A program made the translations under genes and the position numbers. This document shows, in pieces, positions 25,824 to 30,588 of a DNA stretch of 42,198 nucleotides. Below the pieces are notes generated by a model. That model did no database searches and was not told the DNA's origin. It saw only the letters and a list, made by a program, of their open reading frames with translations. The DNA comes from a virus: positions 1 to 42,198 of the IMG/VR virus record IMGVR_UViG_3300027782_000151; one strand, written 5' to 3'. Numbering within the stretch: position 1 is the stretch's first letter; each line of letters begins with the position of its first letter.

Positions 25824-26166
25824 ACGTAGTTTTTGTTTTTAACAAATTGATCAGAGCTTCTGTTTTTTCTAGTGTCACCTGAGACGAACGTCTCTTTTGT
25901 TCAGATGTTGTCGTATCTGATATAATGTTTTCTATTGCCTTCTTCTTAGCGTTCAGTTGTCCTAGTCGTTTTGTAGCTTTCTTCTCATTGAAGTAAAACT
26001 TCCCAAAGCTAGCTATCTCAATACTGTTGTTTAGATCCATTGCCTCATTAGCAGACTGAAACTGGTGGTTTACCACTGTCTCAATTGTCTTCTCAGAGAC
26101 CATCATCTTCACAGCTAGTGTCCTAACCAAGAAGTCCTTAACAGACATGCTTATTGGCTTATCCAT
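25780..26166 (-). CDS. IHF/HU-like DNA-bending protein
   Basis: In this 128-residue protein, residues 7-70 follow the HU/IHF pattern. An N-terminal helix pair comes first (VKDFLVRTLAVKMMVSEKTIETVVNHQFQSANEAM), then the beta region NNSIEIASFGKFYFNEKKATKRL, in which SFGKF matches the GFGxF turn of the family. The C-terminal 55 residues are a charged helical extension not found in cellular HU (KKKAIENIISDTTTSEQKRR). IHF-like genes in the structural block are a hallmark of crAss-like phages. It may bend DNA at packaging sites or promoters. The start overlaps the end of the HTH gene by eight bases. Confidence 0.78.
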   Translation of the reverse strand: MDKPISMSVKDFLVRTLAVKMMVSEKTIETVVNHQFQSANEAMDLNNSIEIASFGKFYFNEKKATKRLGQLNAKKKAIENIISDTTTSEQKRRSSQVTLEKTEALINLLKTKTTYEDQLLSDLRGVEE

Positions 26167-26521
26167 GTATTAGACTTATTTGCAATATAATATCCTTGTC
26201 GAAGTTGAGCAAGATGATTGGATTCACCTTCACCTTGGTGCCATCCTTTATAAACACTCCCATCTTCTTCAGCTTACTTACAATGTTGTTTATAGCAGGG
26301 GGTGTACTGCCATAAGTCTCACAGAATTCCTTACGTATGTTAGCATAGGATATATTACCCTTGTTAGCAGCAAACGCAATCAACTGAATCTCCCTATTAG
26401 TCAACTTAAGGTCGTTTACAGCTGACAGTATTCTATAATACTTCTCAGCCATAACAACACTGTCATTGACTGATGTCTTCAGTCGTTGTACAATAGGGGA
26501 TGTTGTTGGTTTGGTTTCCAT
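26159..26521 (-). CDS. HTH protein at the head of the packaging operon
   Basis: I place the start at 26521 (METKPTTSPIVQRLK), giving 120 residues. The middle reads as a winged helix: LKLTNREIQLIAFAANKGN, SYANIRKEFCETYGSTPPAINNIVSKLKKMGVF, then a wing-like strand KDGTKVKVNP. It is the first gene behind a consensus promoter, only 12 bases past the -7 element, so its mRNA leader would be very short. A regulator of the late operon or a DNA-recognition part of the packaging machinery are both possible. The start choice is tentative because of the short leader. Confidence 0.68.
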   Translation of the reverse strand: METKPTTSPIVQRLKTSVNDSVVMAEKYYRILSAVNDLKLTNREIQLIAFAANKGNISYANIRKEFCETYGSTPPAINNIVSKLKKMGVFIKDGTKVKVNPIILLNFDKDIILQISLIHG

Positions 26522-26533
26522 AATTAGTTGATA

Positions 26534-26564
26534 CAAAGGTATGTATATCTTACCTATCTACAAA
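26534..26564 (-). promoter_or_regulatory. Consensus Bacteroidota promoter of the leftward packaging/virion operon
   Basis: Read leftward, TTTG (26564-26561) is followed by 19 bases and TACCTTTG (26541-26534), an exact match to TTTG-N19-TAnnTTTG. A copy of ATAATATAGCATTAA, on the same strand, lies 24 bases upstream (26602-26588). Confidence 0.78.
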
Positions 26565-26599
26565 TAACTAATTTAGTTATTGTAAAAGTTAATGCTATA

Positions 26600-26845
26600 T
26601 TATGCATCAAATCTCCTAAACAGGATAACAAAGCTAAATAACAGCAAGCCTATCCTAAGCTCCTGTTCTAATCCATCGTCTTGTAGATGGTAGTTTCTAT
26701 TAGATACACCTAGTTCAAAACTGTTGTAATCCTTAGGTAGGAATTCTATACCCACTTCATACTCATCAAAGAAGGCAAATCCCCATATCACTACACCTAT
26801 CATCATAATCAATGTAGCTGCAAGCACCATGTTTAATATCATCAT
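26600..26845 (-). CDS. Small membrane protein with two transmembrane segments
   Basis: This 81-residue protein starts at 26845 (MMILNMVLAATLIMMIGVVIWGFAFF), and a second Met follows at once. A longer reading from TTG 26896 would begin inside the -7 element of its promoter, so it is rejected. Residues 3-26 form a clear transmembrane helix. A soluble loop follows (EYEVGIEFLPKDYNSFELGV), then a second hydrophobic segment near the end (RIGLLLFSFVILF) before RRFDA. It is the first gene on the leftward side of the divergent region and is separated from the packaging genes by their own promoter. A lysis, superinfection or early membrane role is possible but nothing in the sequence decides. Confidence 0.6.
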   Translation of the reverse strand: MMILNMVLAATLIMMIGVVIWGFAFFDEYEVGIEFLPKDYNSFELGVSNRNYHLQDDGLEQELRIGLLLFSFVILFRRFDA

Positions 26846-26893
26846 ATCTAAGCTTTGTTTGTCAAGGGGGATATACAACCCACCCTCCACCCT

Positions 26894-26926
26894 CAAAGGT
26901 AGTGGTAAAAAATAATACCAACCAAA
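26894..26926 (-). promoter_or_regulatory. Bacteroidota-type promoter of the small membrane gene
   Basis: Read leftward, TTTG (26926-26923) is followed by 21 bases and TACCTTTG (26901-26894). The -7 element is identical to that of the next promoter; the spacing is at the long end of the usual range. ATG 26845 follows 48 bases downstream. Confidence 0.65.
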
Positions 26927-26948
26927 TTTATTTTATACCCTATCGCAT

Positions 26949-27005
26949 ATAATGTCCCTTATAAGGACCAAATTATATCTTATTGGGTATAATAAAGGAC
27001 ATTAT
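26949..27005. repeat. Inverted repeat around an AT-rich core
   Basis: ATAATGTCC (26949-26957) is matched by GGACATTAT (26997-27005). Inside lies the perfect palindrome CCTTATAAGG (26957-26966). An outer TATACCC just to the left (near 26934-26940) is echoed by GGGTATA near 26985-26991. Confidence 0.7.
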
Positions 27006-27058
27006 GTTCACAAATAAAGCTTGTTCACGTATTCGTGAACAGAAGGGAAATGTGAACA
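27005..27058. repeat. Symmetric four-half-site operator-like repeat
   Basis: TGTTCAC (27005-27011) and TGTTCACG (27022-27029) face CGTGAACA (27034-27041) and GTGAACA (27052-27058). Inner and outer pairs share the same centre, 27031.5, and each outer site is displaced by 17 bases. The inner pair can also form a hairpin with a TATT loop. Confidence 0.8.
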
Positions 27059-27060
27059 AA

Positions 27061-27126
27061 AGTAAAGCTATAGCTTGACCACAGGGGGTGTATAGTAAAG
27101 TTATAGCTTGACGTTCCATATGGAAC
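27061..27126. repeat. 19-base direct repeat pair followed by a 14-base palindrome
   Basis: AGTAAAGCTATAGCTTGAC (27061-27079) recurs with one change (GCT to GTT) at 27094-27112, exactly 33 bases further on. The first copy contains the palindrome AAGCTATAGCTT. The perfect palindrome GTTCCATATGGAAC (27113-27126) abuts the second copy. Spacing near three helical turns suggests protein binding on one face. Confidence 0.75.
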
Positions 27127-27310
27127 CATCCCCTGCTTAGGCAACAAAATTTTATATGGCCCCCCCTACCTTTTGTGTCCATGGGAGGAGAGCCTACTCC
27201 ACATCACAACCCCCTGTGCGATTTGGGATGTTGGGGGTGCCCCCCAGGGTCAGCGTGGCAGGCCTCAAAATCTGTGGCAAAAAGTTGCAAAAGAAAAATT
27301 GCCACACCCT

Positions 27311-27350
27311 GTCATAACCCTTCTCAGCCCAGTCATAACCCTTTTTACAT
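27311..27350 (+). repeat. AACCCTTTT-type leader repeat, copies 1 and 2
   Basis: GTCATAACCCTT occurs at 27311-27322 and 27332-27343. The second copy extends to a 22-base element (27329-27350) that recurs at 27695-27716 with two changes. Both long copies lie just upstream of a rightward gene (27369 and 27755), which suggests a shared early-gene control element. Confidence 0.6.
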
Positions 27351-27368
27351 TCCTAAATAAATAAAATT

Positions 27369-27584
27369 ATGAGAAACTACAAAGTTTTGTACTTGAATGA
27401 AGACTATGATGTTAAGTGTAAATATATTAGTGCTAACAGTGCTGATGAAGCAAGAGCATTAGTCTATGGTGATACACTTGATTGTCTTCAGACATTAAAG
27501 GCTGAATTAGTAAACAGTTCACCAACACTTAATGGTGATATGGCTAACGAATTCAATGACTCATTTCATTCTGAACCACTTTAA
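27369..27584 (+). CDS. First rightward early gene, unknown small protein
   Basis: This 71-residue protein starts MRNYKVLYLNEDYDVKCKYI. The pattern of strand, then ISANSADEARALVYGDTLD, fits a small alpha/beta domain in which an N-terminal beta hairpin is followed by a helix, as in many short phage proteins that modify a host partner. It is the first gene of the rightward convoy, behind the leader repeat. The gap to the next gene holds a candidate structured RNA. No family is recognised. Confidence 0.6.
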   Translation: MRNYKVLYLNEDYDVKCKYISANSADEARALVYGDTLDCLQTLKAELVNSSPTLNGDMANEFNDSFHSEPL

Positions 27585-27591
27585 CATAATT

Positions 27592-27679
27592 GAACAACTG
27601 TAACAAGGTTCTGCAGGATCTCTGTCACCATTCAAGACTACGTGAGCTTGGGGGTAAGCGAAGCACAGTGCAGTTGTTC
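27592..27679 (+). ncRNA. Candidate structured RNA (three-way junction-like)
   Basis: GAACAACTG (27592-27600) pairs perfectly with CAGTTGTTC (27671-27679). Inside are two hairpins. In the first, GGT/ACC (27607-27609 with 27627-27629) extends to GCAG/CTGT with loop GATCT. In the second, GTG/CAC (27642-27644 with 27664-27666) extends to GCTT/AAGC with loop GGGGGT. No good protein frame crosses it, and it is not a tRNA because no T-arm is visible. It matches no RNA class I can name. Confidence 0.4.
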
Positions 27680-27694
27680 ATTCTTCACCATTCT

Positions 27695-27716
27695 CCAGTC
27701 ACAACCCTTTTAACAT
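27695..27716 (+). repeat. AACCCTTTT-type leader repeat, copy 3
   Basis: This 22-base element matches 27329-27350 at 20 positions (CCAGTCAC..., AACCCTTTTAACAT) and stands 39 bases before ATG 27755. CACCATTC directly before it (27686-27693) also occurs at 27626-27633. Confidence 0.55.
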
Positions 27717-27754
27717 ATTAACATTTTTTTATTCACAATTAAAGCTAAAACAAA

Positions 27755-28168
27755 ATGGCGTTAAATTTCAAAGTACGAGAAGCACGTGCACCAATTGCTT
27801 CATTAGGTAAAGTAGTAGATGTAGTAGGTAAAGGTGGAAAGATTGAGTTCCTACCAAACAACTATGTTGCTACAGACAGACGATTAGTTGCTTGCTTAAT
27901 CAAAGCAGATGGCACAGAAGAGCAAGTTACTTGTTCACAACCTGTTTCTGATGGCATTAGAAGCAAAGAGATTTCATTGAACCAATTATTTGGTTTTGAA
28001 ATCAAAGAACAAATCAGTTCAGCAGGTGAGGTTTACAACCAAATCAATATGCCTGATAACAATGCAGGCAGAATTAGCTTTAATGCTGATGAAATCACTG
28101 TGGAAGAGTTCAAAGTAGAAGCTCTTACAGAAGATAAGATTAAGAATTTGATTGCAGTCTCCTTGTAA
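27755..28168 (+). CDS. Early protein of unknown function, probably abundant
   Basis: This 137-residue protein starts MALNFKVREARAPIASLGKV. It has a beta-rich body (VVDVVGKGGKIEFLPNNYVATDRRLVACLIKADG) and a C-terminal segment with helix (ITVEEFKVEALTEDKIKNLIAVSL), without Cys clusters or membrane spans. It stands alone between a long leader and a strong terminator (28176-28207), and its codon use is regular, both pointing to a highly expressed single-gene transcript. A nucleic-acid-coating or host-modifying role would suit such an early gene, but I recognise no family. Confidence 0.68.
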   Translation: MALNFKVREARAPIASLGKVVDVVGKGGKIEFLPNNYVATDRRLVACLIKADGTEEQVTCSQPVSDGIRSKEISLNQLFGFEIKEQISSAGEVYNQINMPDNNAGRISFNADEITVEEFKVEALTEDKIKNLIAVSL

Positions 28169-28175
28169 TTAATAA

Positions 28176-28210
28176 GAGGGCAGTGTTCCACAAAGAACAT
28201 TGCTCTCTTT
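28176..28210 (+). terminator. Rho-independent terminator
   Basis: GAGGGCAGTGTTC (28176-28188) pairs with GAACATTGCTCTC (28195-28207) over 13 positions, two of them G-U, around CACAAA, followed by TTTATATAT. The wobble pairs exist only in the rightward RNA. It closes the gene at 27755. Confidence 0.82.
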
Positions 28211-28386
28211 ATATATATTATGAGGGTGTAGGGGCTAGGGGTTGAGGGATAACACACTGATTCTCAACAATTTCTGCGTGAAAGAGAGAAATGGTGTGGG
28301 TTTAATAGACCCTTTTAAGCATATTTAACAACATTGATCATTCATGCTATACAATATAATATATATAGCATTAAATAGACATTTAT
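28208..28386 (+). promoter_or_regulatory. Intergenic leader with AT-rich inverted repeat
   Basis: No gene is supported here. It holds ATGCTATA (28344-28351) facing TATAGCAT (28364-28371), which together form an AT-rich hairpin and include the motif GCATTAA also seen at 19483-19497 and 26588-26602. A weak GGGTTTAATAGACCC hairpin followed by TTTT lies near 28298-28316. No consensus promoter is visible. Confidence 0.4.
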
Positions 28387-28644
28387 ATGAGAGAAACACA
28401 AACATTTGAGTTTATTAGAATAGTTCATACTAATGAGATATGGCAACATAATGAAGAAGGATGGTGTGAGATTAGTGTCTACGATAAGGATAACAATCTT
28501 ATTACCTCTGGACATGATCATCTTATGTTTCAGGGTAAGACATTCTCTATGGATTGTCATAAGGATAAACCTGGCTTTAACTGCTATATGGGTAAGTTTG
28601 AGCTTGAGTTAGGATACAATACATTAACCATCACAGTTAAATAA
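28387..28644 (+). CDS. Small early protein, unknown
   Basis: This 85-residue protein starts MRETQTFEFIRIVHTNEIWQ. It is beta-rich throughout (WCEISVYDKDNNLITSGHD, then YMGKFELELGYNTLTITVK), fitting a small beta sandwich or barrel. It has four His and three Cys without clear metal spacing. It is the first gene after the AT-rich leader, seven bases before the next gene. No family is recognised. Confidence 0.6.
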   Translation: MRETQTFEFIRIVHTNEIWQHNEEGWCEISVYDKDNNLITSGHDHLMFQGKTFSMDCHKDKPGFNCYMGKFELELGYNTLTITVK

Positions 28645-28651
28645 CATTTAT

Positions 28652-28834
28652 ATGGAAACATTTCAAACCATGCTTATGGCTATGCAACTTATATGCTTTG
28701 GTATATTTATACTTATTGGTATTAAGATTGTTTATATGATTATTAAAGACTTTCTTAAACATGAGGATGACCAACATGCAGCTATATTGATATGCATTCT
28801 AATCATTGGTGCTACATTAGGAGCATCATTATAA
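28652..28834 (+). CDS. Small membrane protein, two transmembrane helices
   Basis: This is a 60-residue protein. Residues 7-33 (MLMAMQLICFGIFILIGIKI...) and 44-60 (AAILICILIIGATLGASL) are hydrophobic helices joined by a short charged loop (KDFLKHEDDQH). There is no signal cleavage site. An inner-membrane hairpin of this kind could be a holin-like, superinfection or signalling protein, but position in the early region argues against a simple lysis role. Confidence 0.6.
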   Translation: METFQTMLMAMQLICFGIFILIGIKIVYMIIKDFLKHEDDQHAAILICILIIGATLGASL

Positions 28835-28840
28835 CACATT

Positions 28841-28891
28841 ACATACATCTTGGATTATTAGCCTTTTATGCTTACCAAAGGCGATGTATGT
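28841..28891 (+). ncRNA. Candidate cis-acting RNA hairpin with long bulge
   Basis: ACATACATC (28841-28849) pairs with GATGTATGT (28883-28891), and GCCTTT (28861-28866) pairs with AAAGGC (28877-28882). The two stems stack directly on the 3' side and leave an 11-base bulge on the 5' side and a 10-base loop. It stands between two small genes and ends 18 bases before a possible ATG. Confidence 0.4.
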
Positions 28892-28909
28892 ATTATATCA
28901 ACTAATACT

Positions 28910-29017
28910 ATGAAGCAGATTATATTATTATTCTTTTGGATAAGACGCTTATTCATTAAGAATGACTATGGACCAGGTAACGATACATTTATTAACAAAC
29001 ACAATACAAAACTATGA
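28910..29017 (+). CDS. 35-residue hydrophobic/basic peptide, tentative
   Basis: The frame from ATG 28910 encodes MKQIILLFFWIRRLFIKNDY and a polar tail, and its stop overlaps the next start as ATGA (29014-29017), which suggests coupled translation. A longer reading from 28868 would run through the RNA hairpin. It has one hydrophobic helix followed by Arg/Lys, which suits a membrane-associated microprotein. It is too short to rule out chance. Confidence 0.42.
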   Translation: MKQIILLFFWIRRLFIKNDYGPGNDTFINKHNTKL

Positions 29018-29277
29018 GTAAAAGTATGCATGAAATGTTGATAGTCACAATGGCTGATACATTACCATTTAAAATCCTTGTTAAACAAGTACAAAGAGGT
29101 ATTGATGATTATTTAGAGAATCCATCTGAAGAAAAAGAAGGATATCTTGTATTTGTCATGCAAATTGCGATGTTAAAACATATTATGCAGCATCAGGGCA
29201 AAGATGCCAATGATATTCTGCATGATATTGAGAAACATGGTGATATAATGGATTTGTTTAAGGAAAATAACAATTAA
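29014..29277 (+). CDS. Small helical early protein, unknown
   Basis: This 87-residue soluble helical protein starts MSKSMHEMLIVTMADTLPFK. It has a pattern of regular Leu/Ile/Met spacing (ILVKQVQRGIDDYLENPSEE, then MQIAMLKHIMQHQGKDANDI) and several His. It might be a small bundle or dimer that interacts with a host protein. It is followed by a long inverted repeat and a terminator, so it ends the small unit begun at 28387. No family is recognised. Confidence 0.6.
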   Translation: MSKSMHEMLIVTMADTLPFKILVKQVQRGIDDYLENPSEEKEGYLVFVMQIAMLKHIMQHQGKDANDILHDIEKHGDIMDLFKENNN

Positions 29278-29278
29278 C

Positions 29279-29366
29279 CTAACACATATAATTAATTATC
29301 AATTAGTTATACGACACATTCAACACAGCTATAAAAATATTGGCTAGTTGGTAATATGTGTGTTAG
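29279..29366 (+). ncRNA. Candidate 3' structured RNA closing the early unit
   Basis: CTAACACATAT (29279-29289) pairs with ATATGTGTGTTAG (29354-29366) with a two-base insertion. Inside are AT-rich hairpins, including CAAC/GTTG with AGC/GCT around an A/T loop. It begins one base after the stop codon and ends four bases before the terminator stem, so it may protect the mRNA end or be released as a small RNA. No T-arm is seen, so it is not a tRNA. Confidence 0.33.
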
Positions 29367-29370
29367 ATTT

Positions 29371-29405
29371 AGGGCTCTGCTTCCCCTAGCAGGGCTCTAT
29401 TTTTA
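29371..29405 (+). terminator. Rho-independent terminator
   Basis: AGGGCTCTGCT (29371-29381) pairs with AGCAGGGCTCT (29388-29398) over 11 positions, two of them G-U, around TCCCCT, then ATTTTTAT. The G-U pairs make the stem specific to the rightward transcript. Confidence 0.82.
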
Positions 29406-29433
29406 TTAATTTACACCATCTAAAACAAACAAT

Positions 29434-30051
29434 ATGCTTATATTAGCAAAACTAGTGTTTAAATCATATATGCCCAAGCAATTGGAGATAGGTATGTGGT
29501 TTAAGAAACATCACAGTGATGTGGTGTATGGTAAGATATATAATTATATCACCATATATGAATTAAAGGAGCTACCACATGACATGGATGAATATATATC
29601 CATTAATGGTGCACCTGTTGAGCCATTTATTATTCAGCCAATGAATAATCCAGATGATGTAGAAGAAATACTTGTACGTCCTGAGTTTATAGGTTGGTGG
29701 GAATATGATGATGGCTATGAAGATGATGATGGTAATTGGACTGAGAATATAGTATTAGAAGACTTGTCACCTAAGTTCATCAATGAGTGGATATATGGAG
29801 AGAATGGAGATAATGATGGATTAATAGCTCTTGAAGTCAATGATGATAGAGAAGCTATTACTTATGTTGATGACGAAGGAAATGATACAGGAAAGGTAAT
29901 TATTAAACAATCAGACTATGTGAATGAGGAAGATACAATTGAAGAAGAGTATCTTGAGGATGAAGGAGATTGGGATGATATGGATGATGAGCCTGAAGAT
30001 GAATGGATACATGATCACCCTAAAGATAAGACAGATCATGACCCAGAATAA
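29434..30051 (+). CDS. Strongly acidic early protein
   Basis: In this 205-residue protein, residues 13-70 are mixed alpha/beta (MPKQLEIGMWFKKHHSDVVY). From about residue 90 the protein is dominated by Asp and Glu (DDGYEDDDGNWTENIVLED; EEDTIEEEYLEDEGDWDDMD). ATG 29470 (MPKQLE) is an alternative start and gives a cleaner soluble N terminus. Such charge density is found in DNA mimics and in anti-restriction or nucleoid-interfering early proteins, but also in flexible assembly factors, so the role is open. Its end overlaps the next gene by 14 bases. Confidence 0.62.
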   Translation: MLILAKLVFKSYMPKQLEIGMWFKKHHSDVVYGKIYNYITIYELKELPHDMDEYISINGAPVEPFIIQPMNNPDDVEEILVRPEFIGWWEYDDGYEDDDGNWTENIVLEDLSPKFINEWIYGENGDNDGLIALEVNDDREAITYVDDEGNDTGKVIIKQSDYVNEEDTIEEEYLEDEGDWDDMDDEPEDEWIHDHPKDKTDHDPE

Positions 30052-30253
30052 CAATATTATTAACGAAAATGATATAGCTATGAAAAAGGTATTAGAACTA
30101 TTCAAAAGCAAACAAAAGACAGAAGACAACCCCAAGATTACAGTTAAGTCAGTTAAGCCATTTACACCTGAAGAGCGTGAAAGATACAATAGATGGTGTA
30201 GAGAACTGAATGTCAGTGCATTATGGGAAGATAATAGATTAAGGCTAGGTTAG
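30038..30253 (+). CDS. Small early protein, unknown
   Basis: I place the start at 30038 (MTQNNNIINENDIAMKKVLE), overlapping the acidic gene by 14 bases and giving 71 residues; a start at 30080 (MKKVLEL) is possible. It is a basic helical protein (LELFKSKQKTEDNPKITVKS) with a compact C-terminal motif (TPEERERYNRWCRELNVSALW). Being basic directly behind a very acidic partner, it could bind that protein. It is closed by the terminator at 30279. No family is recognised. Confidence 0.55.
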   Translation: MTQNNNIINENDIAMKKVLELFKSKQKTEDNPKITVKSVKPFTPEERERYNRWCRELNVSALWEDNRLRLG

Positions 30254-30278
30254 ATATGGTGTGTGGTTAGTAAGAACT

Positions 30279-30306
30279 GAGCCCTGCAGAAATGTGGGGC
30301 TCTTTT
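30279..30306 (+). terminator. Rho-independent terminator with GAAA loop
   Basis: GAGCCCTGCA (30279-30288) pairs with TGTGGGGCTC (30293-30302) over ten positions with two G-U pairs, closed by the tetraloop GAAA and followed by TTTT. GNRA loops are very stable, and the wobble pairs fix the direction as rightward. Confidence 0.85.
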
Positions 30307-30321
30307 ATTAAATTTATTATT

Positions 30322-30573
30322 ATGATAGTATATAAGAAAAAGACTGGTAAAAGACTAACTAAAATACTTAAGCCAGGAGAAAGAGAAATAGATGGTAGGT
30401 TCAAAGATGGTGTTGATACAGGTAGATTCAGTAAGAATACAATACCATTACCATTAAAACCTATGAGTCCAGTATCACCTGCTATGAGTCAAATGTTGGA
30501 TGATTTGCCTAAGCAAGTTAAAAGACAGAAGTGCATGCCAGGTAAAAATAGAGGTAAAACTAATTTTCAATAA
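30322..30573 (+). CDS. Small basic protein, unknown
   Basis: I place the start at 30322 (MIVYKKKTGKRLTKILKPGE), because a start at 30292 would lie in the terminator. It has 83 residues, is strongly basic at both ends (PKQVKRQKCMPGKNRGKTNF) and is Pro-rich in the middle (TIPLPLKPMSPVSPAMSQM). A disordered, nucleic-acid-binding or scaffold-type peptide is likely. It is the first gene of a run that continues to the polymerase without a visible terminator. Confidence 0.55.
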   Translation: MIVYKKKTGKRLTKILKPGEREIDGRFKDGVDTGRFSKNTIPLPLKPMSPVSPAMSQMLDDLPKQVKRQKCMPGKNRGKTNFQ

Positions 30574-30588
30574 TTAAAAACAATTCAC

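Larger units (their letters stand above)
26927..27368. other. Gene-free divergent regulatory / possible origin region
   Basis: About 440 bases between the leftward and rightward convoys hold no protein-like frame. The left half is A/T-rich and packed with palindromes and direct repeats (listed separately). The right half (about 27150-27320) is G/C-rich with a run of seven C at 27160-27166 and a GGGGG-TG-CCCCCC hairpin core near 27233-27245. Divergent transcription, nested repeats and abrupt composition change fit an operator region and possibly a replication origin. Confidence 0.6.

Noticed and set aside
26846-26896. Extension of the small membrane gene to TTG 26896
   Set aside because: The extra codons would start inside the -7 element of the promoter; the ATG pair at 26845 gives a clean transmembrane start.
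26973-27364. Open frames in both directions across the divergent region
   Set aside because: They cross palindromes and the G/C-rich blocks, overlap each other and have no credible composition.
27592-27679. tRNA gene
   Set aside because: Length and closing stem are suggestive, but there is no T-arm with GTTCRA and no anticodon arm of correct geometry. The same applies to 29279-29366.
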